A DNA stretch of 64,000 nucleotides from contig CAMPET010000091.1 in assembly GCA_946803715.1 (NCBI GenBank), positions 136,554 through 200,553 on the forward strand, written 5' to 3'. Below are positions 11,482-23,247 of the stretch, piece after piece (within the stretch, counting starts at the first letter, position 1; each line of letters begins with the position of its first letter). The notes beneath the pieces were generated by a model. It was not told where the DNA came from and searched no databases. It saw only the letters and a program-made list of their open reading frames with translations. The stretch is from Beroe ovata (lineage: Eukaryota; Ctenophora; Nuda; Beroida; Beroidae). The position numbers and the translations under genes were made by a program.

Positions 11482-13057
11482 TTCGAATATTTCATTCCTG
11501 AAAGTGCTGTCCAGTGCCCATCAAGGATACCGCTTGAATATGGAGGCCAGGGAAAAGATGATATATGGGAGGATTTAGCGAACGCTCCATAATCCATATC
11601 AGTTCCCATTTCAGTACTATTCTCTCCCGCAGATAGTTTCGATATCATAAAGCCTGCTCTGACGCTCAGGAGACAGCTGTCGCATTTCCTGCGTGACGCC
11701 TATCATGACACGCAGAGCACTGGTAACGCCTTTGTCTACTCGTATAACGCAGCGGAGGGCGTCACATTGGCACCGGGATCTCACACTGTCAAGTTCGGTA
11801 AGCGGACAGTGTCGCATTGTAAGTGGACAGTGTCGCATTGTAAGCGGACAGTGTCGCATTGTAAGCGGACAGTGTCGCATTGTAAGCGGATAGTGTCGCA
11901 TTGTAAGCGGACAGTGTCGCATTTGCCTCGTATTACCTGACAGTGACCATGCTGCTTACTGTCAAAATACGTTTTAGCGCTGGTGTTCACATGTGATCCA
12001 GACTCCAACAGTGGTAGTTTGAGCAGCTATAGAGCTCTTGCGATCCTTACACAATGTTCCGAGAACGGAAAACCTGTTTCTATGACAACAGTTGCAAGTA
12101 AACCACATTTCCAGGGACGAGTGATGATTTAGTCATGGTTTTCCCGGCTGAGGGCTCTCAACAAGTTGTCCTGCCCCGAGGAAACTGGATGTCTGTAACG
12201 AGTCCAGCTGACTCAACTCTGATCTATTCAGGTATACACCAAATTAGCATACATAGTTTGTGACTGAGATCATTACTTTTTTGTACCCAACAAGATTTTT
12301 TATTCGTTTCACACCCCATTTTTCGTCTCACTCTCACACCCCTCTGCAACGTCTCTCCCCGATGCTTTTTCTCAGGTGGCAGTACCAGTGTCACGCTCAG
12401 TAGAAGTGTGTTAGATGTAGCAAATGTACTGTTCTACAGGGTTACATCAATCTTTGTCATGCTCGACACAGGTAAAAACACGTGACTAGCACACGTGACA
12501 TGGATAGCGTTAGATGAATCATGTGGTTCAGTGCGCATGGGGATTGGGGTGTCCAATGACTTATAGAGTGTTGATTTAATCATCGTTTGACGTATTTCAC
12601 GTCAACTGGAACTCTCTGCTGAAATAAGTCTTTTCGTAACCTAAAACTGATTATAATATACTACCCGCGTCCCACAGATACCGAAAACCAAGTCACGGTC
12701 AGGATATTCCAGAGCACAGACGATGATCTACGAGAAGGAACGATTACCACTAACTTCGAGTACACGGAGCCCGGATCTGGGACATTCCAAACCACCATCT
12801 CGCTAGATCCCATTGACAGTAAAATAAGTTTCACCCCGGCAGTCTCGAATGGTGTCCTAACGGAAATTATCAGCGTATCGAAGGTAGAACTTTACGGTTG
12901 GCACGAGTCGCCCACTAATACGGATCCGGGGGTAACTGTGAATGAGATCGATAACAATGGGTCACCGTATTATAATATTGAGTTCGATTTGAGCGGTGGC
13001 CTAAAGGAATTGTTTAGTTACTTTGAGCTGAAGATTAGTACTAGTTCAGGTAGCTGA
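8215..13057 (+). CDS. Type II membrane protein with a glycoside hydrolase family 31 fold, probably catalytically dead
   Basis: Sixteen exons join with consistent phase: 8215/6-8361, 8583-8690, 9048-9084, 9123-9268, 9445-9535, 9650-9851, 10007-10104, 10255-10341, 10429-10587, 10796-11141, 11228-11310, 11633-11797, 11978-12097, 12133-12231, 12376-12471, 12678-13057. The first exon encodes a signal anchor (AITGLIVFAATAVVVLCVV), then Pro/Asp linker; its upstream start exon was not found. GH31 landmarks appear in order: the N-terminal sandwich ending NPWYLPFYISS and FFLFEGPS; a barrel stretch; a CRRINFRRWSHLSLLMP segment equivalent to the family's RW.Q..aFyPf; an ALTLRRQLSHFLRDAY helix; and a C-terminal sandwich with VVLPRGNW. 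Where active members have a nucleophile Asp (FDAGE or WIDMNE) I read FTEGT. Where they have SGD and ADICG I read VSGF and NMCAG. The nearest known architecture is MYORG-like. The family call is by motif only; function is unknown. Confidence 0.75.
11330..11480. repeat. (CA)n microsatellite with a 100-base gap
   Basis: CA repeats flank a run of N (11342-11441) inside an intron of the GH31-like gene. The gap is probably an unresolved length of the same microsatellite. Confidence 0.9.
11798..11923 (+). repeat. 21-bp tandem repeat in which every unit starts with a splice donor
   Basis: Six units begin with GTAAGC or GTAAGT followed by GGACAGTGTCGCATT. The first unit is the donor of the exon ending at 11797 in the GH31-like gene. 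The unit length is a multiple of three and the array is open in the gene's frame (repeated KRTVSHC). Use of a later donor would therefore add 7 residues per unit without changing phase. The single acceptor is at 11977. Confidence 0.9.
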
Positions 13058-14055
13058 TATGGCGAACCATATCTGATGGTAAACTGATAAAATTCACCAA
13101 TACGGAAAACAATGGTAGGAAGTTAATTTAGTGTTCAAGGTGGTCACATTATTTATTGAATAGGTAAAGAATAAGACTGAAGTTTATTCGATAGTTTCTT
13201 TATAAAAGATTTTGAATGGAATATATGAACTATTCTGTACTTTAATTTCTTTATCTTCGTATCGTTTTCACAGCTAATTTATGGAAATTGATTAACAGCA
13301 TTTTTTCACGAAAGTTTCCTTCCTCCGTTTCAAAGTTTCAAGTTATTCGAGATGAGTCACAACCATGGATAAGATTTTGATAGTTTAACTGTTAACAGAG
13401 GGTAAAATTTACCTAAGTTATACAATGTCAAGCGAATCATGCATGTTTTGCAGGTGTTTGTTACTTCATCAGCTAAACATTGATCTGTACGTGTTTCTAC
13501 TAAAACTAATATGATTGTTTTAATTCTTCACACCAAGAGGGGTGGACTGTGGAGACTTATACTCTGCATGCATGCAACACATGCTGACACGTAGCGTGCC
13601 CCTTGCTGGCCAGCGCTGTAGGTACTCAGTTGTCTGAAAGCTCATAGAATCGCACGGTTATTGTCGCCCGGGGAGAGTAATACATCAGATAAAATATGTT
13701 GTCGTCAATGAATCTCGTCAAAATGATTGATCAATCACCGTCACATATAAAAAATACATATTTCTGGAATTTCTTCCCGAAAGAAGCAAAGGTCAGATCA
13801 TCTTCTACTTCATCTTTTCACTACCTCTTCTACTCATGATTGGCCATAGTCCAATTACTGCCATGACCCGAGGCTATACGTTAGGAAAGAATTCTGCTAC
13901 AGTTCGATAGCATTACCTCACGATGGAGCAGATGAGTGAAGTTTCCTCCCCAGGGAATTCGGTATGCCTGTCTCCTTCCTACCGTCAGTGTAAAGGTAGG
14001 GCACCTTCTCAATTGTATTCTCGGGCTGCAGTGATAGGTAGAGATTTACTGACTG
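13058..14055. other. Intergenic region between convergent genes
   Basis: This lies between the stop codons of the GH31-like gene (+) and PIGA (-). It should hold both 3' UTRs. I see AT-rich sequence and no exon. Confidence 0.6.
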
Positions 14056-16928
14056 CTATGAGGTATCATAGTACAATGAAATGTAGGGGTACTGAGGGGG
14101 GTACTCCCTACCCTCGCGAGTTGGATTATATTCTTGCCGAGGGGAGACGCGGCGCGGCGAAAATGTAGACATCTTGTCATTCACCTGTAGATAGTTGGTA
14201 ACAGCCAAGATTATGAAGGAAATGGCGTAGCAGATACAGTACAGTATTCCAGCGACGGGTCCCCTGCTCCTTTGTAAAGACAGCCTCTCGGAAAGTGTGG
14301 GTCGATCTGATTCTGAACACTCTTTATAAACCTGCATGGAATCACAATTACCCAAACCATAGCACAATTACCCATGTCCGATTGTTTACCACCTCTAGCA
14401 GTCTAGCAGACTTGGCTTAGGAAGGCAGCATGAGCTCAGTTCCTCTCACACATATTTACCATCTATTCACTCTCACTCACTAGCAAATTTCTATCTACCG
14501 TCACGCGGTTTTCATGTTCCCGCGCTGCGTGACCCAAATACTCCGCGCGCGCTGCGCGTCTCCTTTCTACGACTTTTCAGTTCACTGAGTAGAACAGGGG
14601 TGCGCAACGTGTGCACAGGTTTTCAACCCCATAACAAGGTTGAAATCCTGCCAGCAAGGGTATAACTCTCACCTGCTCAGTACGTCTCGTCACATCTGCC
14701 CAGCTGTACATTTCCTTAACTCGTCTGTGAGACTCAAACGGGGGTGCAATCTCACCTCTGTCGATCCTGTGTGACGGGACTCGGGAGTGATGTACGAGTA
14801 TGATTCTGACTACAAGATGATCTCATATACTGATGCATCAGATATATCAGATATATCTCATATATCAGATGACAGATCAGTCAGAACCGCGACTATAATA
14901 TGCCATTATAAATGGTAATTTAGGAAACTCTACCTGTCAATTGTGTCTAGGAGACCTCTGGATAACGAGTCAGGGCTCGCCTCCTCTGCCAGACACACAA
15001 AGTTCTCGGGAAACACCTCAACTATTCCACCCACCTGATCACGAAATCACGATCATACAGTAGAACGGTCAAACTGGGACGCTATTGATTTCAGCAAACA
15101 CGTGAATTCAGCGACCCACGGCCCGGTTATCAGTTTTGGGATTATCGCACAAGGAAATATATGCAGCACATACCGATGTGCTGACAACAGGAAGTCCACA
15201 GGACACAGCCTCCACTATAGCCATGCAGAACGCCTCCGTGAGGGACGTATTGAGGAAGATGTGACCCTGGATGAGCACATCACGGACTTTGCTCTGTTCC
15301 ACGTTACCTAGCAACGTGACACGTTCGTGTAGCCGGTGTTGTTCTCGCAACTCTTCCAACATCAGCCTCTGGGAGAAAGGGAGGGAGGAGTAATGGAGAG
15401 GGAGAATAGGGAGAGGGAGAATAGGAATTAGGAGTAGAGAATGGAGTGCGATGACGAGAGAGAGAGGGGGAGAGGAGTAAGGGAGAGGGAGAATAGGGAA
15501 TTAGGAGTGGGGAATAGAGTGCGATGACGAGAGGGGGAGAGGAGAACAAGCTCGATATATCGCATGTCATGGCATGACGTGAGTGATAGCACAATTGTGG
15601 AATGTTACCTTTGGTCCGTCTCCTCCGATAAGAAACCGAACTCTATTATCAGCAGCACATAACTTGGGTATGATTCCAGACAGCAAGTCGATACCTAAAA
15701 TACGTGATCGGAGATCAACTCTAGTTGGAGACAGATAAATGACAGATCTCAGTAATGATTACAATGCATTCCACGGAAGAGTGTGACGACAGACGAAAAA
15801 ACGGAGGCAGTAGATTTTTATTTTATTGAGGTAAATGTACCTTTTCTGTACACAAGTCTGGACATAACAACAATAACGATTTCGTGGCTTGGGTCAGGAG
15901 GGCTCTCAGTCGGCACAAAGAGGGAAGTGTCGATAGCGTTGGGGATAACACGGACCTGTAGAATGGATGAATACTGAGTTGAGCATGCAACAGCAGTAAA
16001 AAGCATGAGATGAGATCATTATAGCTAAACTGTCACAGTGTCGCACACTTGAATGTGAGCCAAGTACAATTGACGAGGCGAGCATCACTTATCCCAATCA
16101 AGTACCTTCTCAGGAGGAATCCTAGCCCTGAGCACGGTATTTTCCTTGCTCGTGTGAGATACACAAATCACACCTCCAATGTCACCAAGTGTAAACTCCA
16201 GCATTTTATTCGTCATGATGGCGCCAAAATCGTTAAACCCGAACAGGGAGTGATCTGCGAGTAAATACTTTTCACAAGGAGTAGGAAGATAGCTCATTTA
16301 GCGAGATGGTAAAGCTGCAGACTCTAGCACTAACCAAGAAGCCGGACCACTTCTTCGCGGGAATACGCGCAAATTAGGTGGTCGGTTTTCTTGGATAGTG
16401 TCCAAACTCGCGCAGACAGCTAATACCAACTGGTCAGTACCTGTGAACACGGTTCGTAGTCCCATGATCTTGGCACTGAGTAGAGCATCAAGAGCGAAGG
16501 AGGAGAATGCAGAGTGACCGTGAACAACTTCTATCTGCTCTCTGAAAATTGGGTGTACAACTGTTAGTATACTTTCATACATGGTACTACGATTCATAAA
16601 TAACAAACGTCAATAGGTAATTCAACGCTCATTCGGGATTTGAAACACCGAATCTGTCAACTGCTCACCTGATGAAAATATGTCGAAGAATGGGAAGGGA
16701 AGTCCAGAAATTGGGAATGATAACCAGCCTGATGAGCATGTAGAACGGAATGTAGTACACCTTGATAAACGGTTTCAGATACCTAACCCCAGTACGGTCG
16801 TCATAGCAATGGGTTACTATGACAACCTTGTGACCTCGCTTGTAGAGGTTCTGAGCGAGGTTGTAAATGTGACATTCAACCCCTCCGAAATTAGGGTAGA
16901 AGAAGTCCGAAATGAGACATATCTTCAT
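14056..16928 (-). CDS. PIGA: PIGA, GPI N-acetylglucosaminyltransferase catalytic subunit
   Basis: This is the catalytic GT4-family subunit that transfers GlcNAc from UDP-GlcNAc to phosphatidylinositol on the cytosolic face of the ER, the first step of GPI-anchor synthesis. Exons on the minus strand, approximately: 16928-16669 ([18 protein letters not shown], the GGVE nucleotide-sugar loop), 16545-16440 ([16 protein letters not shown]), 16263-16108 ([11 protein letters not shown]...[15 protein letters not shown]), 15962-15845 ([11 protein letters not shown]...SRLVYRKG), 15700-15612 (GIDLLSG...GGDGPK), 15370-15172 (LLGNVEQ...[17 protein letters not shown], the EX7E donor site), 15037-14936 ([11 protein letters not shown]), 14760-14672 and about 14330-14056. 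The last exon carries the C-terminal ER membrane segment ([18 protein letters not shown]). The start was chosen at MKIC with CAG one base upstream. It lies 400 bp downstream of GPAA1 in the same orientation. The extra tail after the membrane segment is not conserved. Confidence 0.93.
14513..14667 (+). mobile_element. Partial copy of a dispersed short repeat
   Basis: Blocks such as GCTGCGTGACCCAAATACT, TTCAGTTCACTGAGTAGAAC and GCGCAACGTGTGCACA are shared with 28673-28790 and with the complete element at 28958-29165. The terminal GAAATCCTGCCAGCAAGGG part is present but the terminal inverted repeat is eroded. It lies in a PIGA intron. Confidence 0.75.
15375..15545. repeat. Purine-rich duplicated block in a PIGA intron
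   Basis: A block containing GGGAGAGGGAGAATAGG and GGAGTGCGATGACGAGAG occurs twice (about 15398-15465 and 15478-15540). It lies within the intron upstream of the LMLEELREQ exon. Confidence 0.75.
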
Positions 16929-17328
16929 TCTGCGGGGTGGAGAGATGAAGTTCGGTAGGAAGTGGGTGAAGATCAGAAAGTTTTGGCTTCGTTCCTTTCA
17001 CATGGTGCGAAGAATCTTCAGAACATAGCTAGGGGAAAGTTTTTGCTAGTCTGACACAGCTTCAACAATTACAAAGAATACGCGTCAGATAAAATGTTAC
17101 TAACCTTCCCTATGTTACACGGAAAGTAATAAACGCATGAACTAAACAAGCTCGAAGAGCTTTCATCGTCAAATATAACCAAAACCAAGCTTACTAGCTA
17201 GTTTAACATAAACCATAACAATATACCAGCATTATTCTCAACAACGTTTGATAGCATAGTTAAATAGCTAGAGTAGATCATTAGAACCTCCACGTCTTGT
17301 CAACTAACAATCAACTGAGCGAAATAAA

Positions 17329-20300
17329 TCATTCTGTTTTTGTCTTTCCATCTACAACTGTACTTGAGTCTGTATCTTTACTCTGATCATTACTGACACC
17401 AGTGACACCAGCATCGCTGACACCACTGACACCAGGTAGTTTGAGTGTCCACTGGAGAGCCCAGACCGGTAGGAGCAGGTAGCAGTACGATGTCCAGGTC
17501 CACACACCGAGCGTGTACTTGCTCTCGATTACAGAGGTGGCGTGGTCCACTACCGACGATAATATTCCCACCTGACAGAAATGAGCGAGTACATGTGAAT
17601 TGTGGGTTATTTGATTTCTTGTGATTTCTTCAAAATGGCAGAACGAGAGACTACCGTTCTATGGCGCATATAAAAACCGTCAATTATAGATACGCATCTT
17701 ATGATTTGCACACCTTGTTTGGGTCAAGATGGATAATTGTGTAGAGATAGCTGTACAGCAACACCAATACTATCGGATTGACCAGAAGCAACAGGACACG
17801 TTGAGCAACCCTCGTCATTCTATCGGCCGGAAACTGGGAAATATAGCTCCAGATTACTTTTTAATAGTCACGATTCATTGATGTTTTCAGTGAAAACATC
17901 AATAACTTGTATTAAAGTGGAGGTGAACTCTAGCTTGAATATTGAAAACTTTTACATATTCAAGGAACAGCAATTGTCACAGAACTTCCATCTCAATATA
18001 CTGTTATCTGGCGATGACCAAACCTGCAGCATGAAGACAAGGGATGAGGGCAGGGCATAGAATATTGTAAGTGAAATGTTGAGCATACTCAGCAGCACCA
18101 GTGTGAACAAGTGCAGGAGAAGAACAAACTGAAAAGGAGGGCTTTATTTGAACAGTCTCTTTGAAACACGTATTTCACTCGTTTAAACGCACTATTTGGA
18201 TAAATTTTCGTCACTGCTTCGAGGAACTGGTGTCAACGAATTCCATCGTCAGCATTCCTACGTCACTGTTATGCAGTGGTGTCAGCAAGTTGTGACGAAT
18301 GAGTTCCCTAATCGTCACACAACCCTGTTCTGACGAACTGGTGTCAACGAATTTCATCGCATACATTCCTACGTCACAGTTATGCAGTGGTGCCAACAAT
18401 GTCCCAACGGATTCCGTCGCCAGAATTTCAGCGCCATGAATGGATGTCAACGGCTATGGATGAATGGGTATACAGTTCATTGTCCAATGTTCCTAGGTCA
18501 CGGCGGCAACCTTCTCACTGTATTCTCCATGCGCGCGTGCGAAGAGCGCCGTGCGAATGGCAATGAAATTGTGTGAGTTCAATGTATATCAAACCGCGCG
18601 CTACGCTAACAAATATTTATTAGTGAGACCGTTCCCATAGTTGAAGAAAACCGAACTCTCAACAGAAATGAAATTTAGGGTCGCAGTTTGGCAGTGTGGT
18701 TGTCATATTCCTCGTAAGGAATACTCTGTTTGACTGTTTTCCAAGAGAAAAACCGATGCTCTCGACAGATATCAAGCAATATGTCAATATACAACTTACA
18801 GCTTGATGGAGTCTCCAATCTTGCCGCTGTGTTGTGAGCAATCCACCTCCTATTACCAGCATTTGAGAGGCGCCAAGTAGAATAACGATGTTGTTACTAT
18901 TCAGTAGTGATGTCATGGCTTCATTTATACACGCAAATAGGACAGCGTGTAGAAATGGGTAGACACAGTCGATTGTGTTAACATCTGGAAATACAGTTAG
19001 TTCAACAATACAAAATACAGTTAAACACTGTTACCCTTGATAGACAAAGTTCGGCTTACCAATGCTTGAAAAGAAGATTTCAGATGCCTTGACGGCAGAC
19101 TGTTGACCACATGAGAACCAGAGTCCAAGTATTCTAACAGCTATGGCACCAGCAACCAAACCACACGGCACCATATACACACTCAGACAGACAAAGCGCT
19201 CCACACACGGCTGAAGTATTGGGGAAAGACTTATGAATACAGTTATCCAAATACCAAAGGTACCGTAAGGAAACGCATACTTATGGGAAAAACAGCAAGT
19301 GATTGGTTAACGATGAGGTGTGACTAAGCTCAATCACGCCATAGCACCCGCATTCACGCGTTACGTGTAACGTCTTACCATGAGATAGAAGTAGTAAGCG
19401 GTGTGAAACTGTTCCTCGAGATTATTCACACTCCGTAGCACACTCTCTGTGAATCGGCCGATGTGCTGCCACGAGAAATGCGCGCCCCGACTGGTTTCAG
19501 TGCGCACCCCTACTGCATGTATGTTGTAAGGGTGGTACATTGCACTGGGAAATGATACCCTGCCAGCAGCCTGTAATATACGGGGAGTTAACAATAGAAT
19601 GACGAGTTATGGACATTGACTGTTTGTTTGCGAGTGAATACTGTATAGTGTAGTGGTGAGACAGCTCAAGCGATCTCGGTAATCTAGTGAATCACGATAC
19701 CCCAATACACCGTTGTCCGTGATGTGATCTGATCTAACGAATAACCACGGGACCTACGGCAGCTCATAGGTGTAAGCTCCAGGTGATCCAATGATCAACC
19801 CATGGCACCGTGATGCGATCTGATCTAACCTATGAGGATCACAACAGTTAAACAAGTGATACACGAGACGCTAGCGTCACCTGACCCGATGCTAAGTGAA
19901 CAGTGTAACAAGGTCTCATCGACTATAAATACGAACAAGATCCATTACACTCATCTCACACATTGCCTCCATTTTGCAACATGACTACCTCTCTTGAACA
20001 ATTCATCCTGAGTTACTCCTGCGAAACAATCATCCCTCACCCCCCAATATTCCACCCTGACTGCCACCCTACCCCTGAGCCCTGCCCTCTTTCCTCTGAC
20101 TACACTCTTCCCTCCCCTCCATTCCTTTACAGCAGCCCACCTCTACCCTATCCTTGCTTCCCTGACACCATCCCATCTCCTGACTACAACACCCTTCCTC
20201 CTGACAACATCTTTCCTATCTCTGACTACACCCTCACTCTCCCTGACAACACCATTCCGATCCCAGACAACACCATTCCTGACAACAATCCCTCTCCTCC

Positions 20301-23247
20301 TCAAAACGACAATCTCGACGATGTTCTCCTAATTCTCTCGCAAGACCCCACCCTACAAGAAGACGACCCCGCTCCCCTCCCATCTGAACCATCTCCCTCT
20401 GTTGTGGTACATCACCGACCAGTCCACTCACCTTCAACCACCACATCTGATATCGACAACCCCTATTGGACCGCACAACAAATCCTCGCCTACCTCACCG
20501 ATCCTACTCCCCCGCCCTCCCTCACTCCTCCACCGCCATCTAATACTCCTTCCCCGCCCTCCCTCACTCCAGATCCCTACCCGCACCAAACCGATCTGAC
20601 TCTCCCTGCATCCCGGAGAGTAAGAAAGAGCTCCTCAACCACGAAACCCTACTCCACCAATCCCCGCACCAACTTCACCTCCTCCCAACTCTCTGCCCTG
20701 GAGGAGAGATACTCCCGGAGCAAGGTGATGGTTAAGGATGAACGTGAACATTTTGCGGAGGAGATTGGTGTAGCGGAGACAGCTGTGAGAAACTGGTTTC
20801 AGAACAGACGTGCTAAGGATAAGAGGAGACAGGATGTCGAGAGACAGATGCAGACAGCTGCTATTACCCGATCTGTGTCTTGATTTGGTGCGGATTTGTG
20901 TTTATTATTTATGTATGATATAAATTATTGATGTTTTCTCCTTCAACACAATCTCCGACTCAAATAATTCTCAAATCAAAATTTAAATTCAATGTACCTG
21001 CCAAGCCATGTTTGCATGAAGTCCCAGCAAATTCCCCATGAAATCACCAATATCGTGTGGTTCATTCCTCAGGATAAGTGGTATCCTCTCTTGTCGACAG
21101 ATTTGTCTCACCAGCACCACCTTAGGACGGAAATCAAATAATGGGGGAATGGTATATATTTCTGACAGAGATCAGTGGTCACGATATAGCTTTCCGCTTT
21201 ATCAATTTTCATTAGATGTACCCATGATTTTCAGCTTATTATAGTCGCATAACTGATCGATGTCAAGTTATCAAAACTCACTTTCATTGCCGCATAGACC
21301 ATATTGAAAATCAATCAGTACACATGTTTTCATTGGTCAAAAGTTTTTGACCTAGAATAGGTATCATCTTCTATTGACAGTTAATTCATGAACAGCCAAT
21401 GGATGTGACTGATAACTGACCAGGTCAATGTCGGGTAGCTGTCCATTGATAGCCTCAACTAACATCCTCATTCTGTCAAATGTCTGCTGTGGCATGTCAA
21501 GATGTAGGGCAGCTTGTATCGCACCTGCAACAGATGTGATTATAAACTGCCCATCTTGCATAGAGCTTCCAGAGTATAATTGTACCTAGCGAACCCAGTC
21601 AACACGATTTACATCGTCCTAGGATCAACACACACTTTAGCAGGATTGATAGCACGGCTCACCAGAATGTGTAAATATGGGCGAGGAAGTGATGTATGGT
21701 AAGGTCCTCACATCATGGTACGCTTGCAACCATGCACCAACGCCATACTCCTCTTCCTCTGAAACCTGAATAATTTAAACTGAATTTCACAAAGTCACAA
21801 AGGCGGAAGGGAGAATAAAATGCAACTTTACCTATTGCAGTCAAATCGGAAACAATTCTGATACCGACACGTTATCGAATCAATGTCACCTTTTATTTTT
21901 AACATTTTATTGGGTAGATAGTCACCCTAATTAACCCAATTAACCAAATTACCAGGAATATAACATCTTTAGCCCAGATGGTCTGTGTTGTTATGAGGTG
22001 AGCGAGGGATAACATGAGCGGAACCGCGTACTGCACATCTCTCAACGTCGTAGAGAAGACTATGGATTCCGTACTGGCGATCTTCGGAGCTCGGTACACC
22101 GCGTACGTGTTTTCTCCGCTAATCTAGGAGAAGGAGAAGGGGTAATTATTTTTGATGATCTACTGCACTACCTATCGATTGATGGGGTATCTGTCAGTCA
22201 CACTTATGTGAGTAAAGATATATGGATTTCATCCAGTTAAGTTCCAACGCCAATCTACAAAAAATTATTATGCAAAAACTATAACCTCATCCCCGTGCAG
22301 AGGTCTCCGGACAGTGAAGTTGTGTGAGTGAACCTCCAGTCCCAACTCACGGAACTGGTGAGCGATCCACGTGCGTTGCGCGTCACGCGTTGCGTGTGAT
22401 TGAAACTCTTTGTTCAGAGTTACTGCAATCTGGGGAGGGGATCTGTGATCAGAGAGTGTCAGCCGTTAAGTGACATGACGTCAATAACTCGTGTTCACCA
22501 ACACAAAATGAAGATTGGCTATGCCTAAGGACTGTTATAGGAGAAATAGCATCCCTCATTTCAGAGTAATGTGTGCCGCAGTTGGGTATCACAAGTTATT
22601 CCAAAATCCAACCCACTACCTTAAGAGACATATTTATGCGGATCAAAATCCTGGAGTTTGAACTATCGGGGAACGAAAATATAATGATTTTCTCAAGAAA
22701 TTCCCAAATTTCTTCCCCATAGATATGACATATGTGTCCTGAGGTAACTCATTGCAGCAACCCGACCCCATACTGTCACTATAGTAGTAGGTGTAACTCA
22801 CGCTCTGTTGTTGATATTTGGTAACAACATATCCGGGGAGGAGCGCGTTTTCCGACACAAATGTGTTCTGATTGACCCTCATGTCAGCGAATAAGAGTAT
22901 CCCAACCACACCCGCTATATACAGAAGTGCACCTGTGTGAGCAGCAGGGGGGTTATGGTGAGGTGTGAGGCGTGAGAAGGGTAGAGATGACTGCCGACTG
23001 GGAAAGTCGGGAGGGCACTATCGGGAAGAGATTTTTCCATAGATAGCTTTTTCCATCGAAAAAACAACTTGCGAAGTGCTCAACGAAAAAGTTTGTTGAA
23101 AAAAGACAATCTGAGTAGCAGTACTGTATATTTTGTATATCAAAAGATCGTTGAATAAACTGCGAGCTACTTACAGAGGATTGAGTTTTTAGATGTTATC
23201 AACGTCTGTAACTGTCTTACTCGAGTACGATTCAGAAGTATCTTCAT
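17329..23247 (-). CDS. GPAA1: GPAA1, GPI transamidase subunit
   Basis: This is a subunit of the ER-lumenal GPI transamidase, which replaces a C-terminal signal peptide with the GPI anchor. It opens MKILLNRTRVRQ, then a signal-anchor segment (LLYIAGVVGILLFAD) and the family's SENALLPGYV block (exon about 22932-22809). Later exons carry the M28-peptidase-like lumenal domain: TWIAHQFRELGLEVHSHNF (near 22400), YAVYRAPKIASTESIV and WAKDVIFLV (near 22000), GAWLQAYHD (near 21730), GAIQAALHLDMPQ and INGQLPDIDLVS (21364-21561), NEPHDIGDFMGNLLGLHAN (near 21050), and VGVRTETSRGAH...NNLEEQFHTAYYFYLM (near 19450). Several C-terminal membrane segments follow in exons down to the stop at 17329. The final exon ends in a Ser/Thr/Asp-rich tail. 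A homeobox gene is nested in the intron between the exons near 21000 and 19570. Some C-terminal exon borders were not fixed exactly. Confidence 0.9.
18215..18400. repeat. Two copies of a block of about 100 bp in a GPAA1 intron
   Basis: GAACTGGTGTCAACGAATT, CATTCCTACGTCAC and TTATGCAGTGGTG each occur in two successive copies (starting near 18223 and 18333). No coding role is evident. Confidence 0.7.
19924..19931 (+). promoter_or_regulatory. TATA box of the nested homeobox gene
   Basis: TATAAATA lies 50 bases upstream of the ATG at 19981, so the transcript would have a very short leader. The match and its position ahead of an intronless gene are good, but the start site itself is not visible. 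Confidence 0.55.
19981..20883 (+). CDS. Intronless homeodomain transcription factor nested in GPAA1
   Basis: A single uninterrupted frame of 300 residues. Residues 1-210 are low-complexity, rich in Pro, Ser, Thr, Asp and Tyr, with repeated SDYTL/PDNTIP-like motifs that resemble an activation domain. A basic stretch (SRRVRKSSSTTK) precedes a 60-residue homeodomain at about residues 222-282. It has Arg5, Phe8, Leu16, Tyr20, Trp48, Phe49, Gln50, Asn51 and Arg53 in place (WFQNRRAK). Position 47 is Asn (VRNWF), where Ile or Val is usual. Gln50 suggests TAAT-type sites with ANTP- or PRD-like preference. Only about 20 residues follow the domain. The upstream in-frame TTG at 19963 was not used, because ATG at 19981 follows a TATA box by 50 bases. 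The class is not assigned, as there is no paired, LIM, POU or TALE signature. Confidence 0.9.
   Translation: MTTSLEQFILSYSCETIIPHPPIFHPDCHPTPEPCPLSSDYTLPSPPFLYSSPPLPYPCFPDTIPSPDYNTLPPDNIFPISDYTLTLPDNTIPIPDNTIPDNNPSPPQNDNLDDVLLILSQDPTLQEDDPAPLPSEPSPSVVVHHRPVHSPSTTTSDIDNPYWTAQQILAYLTDPTPPPSLTPPPPSNTPSPPSLTPDPYPHQTDLTLPASRRVRKSSSTTKPYSTNPRTNFTSSQLSALEERYSRSKVMVKDEREHFAEEIGVAETAVRNWFQNRRAKDKRRQDVERQMQTAAITRSVS

Noticed and set aside
11617-12008. Repetitive antisense frames rich in MRHCPLT and CDTVRLQ
   Set aside because: Shadows of the 21-bp intronic repeat of the GH31-like gene.
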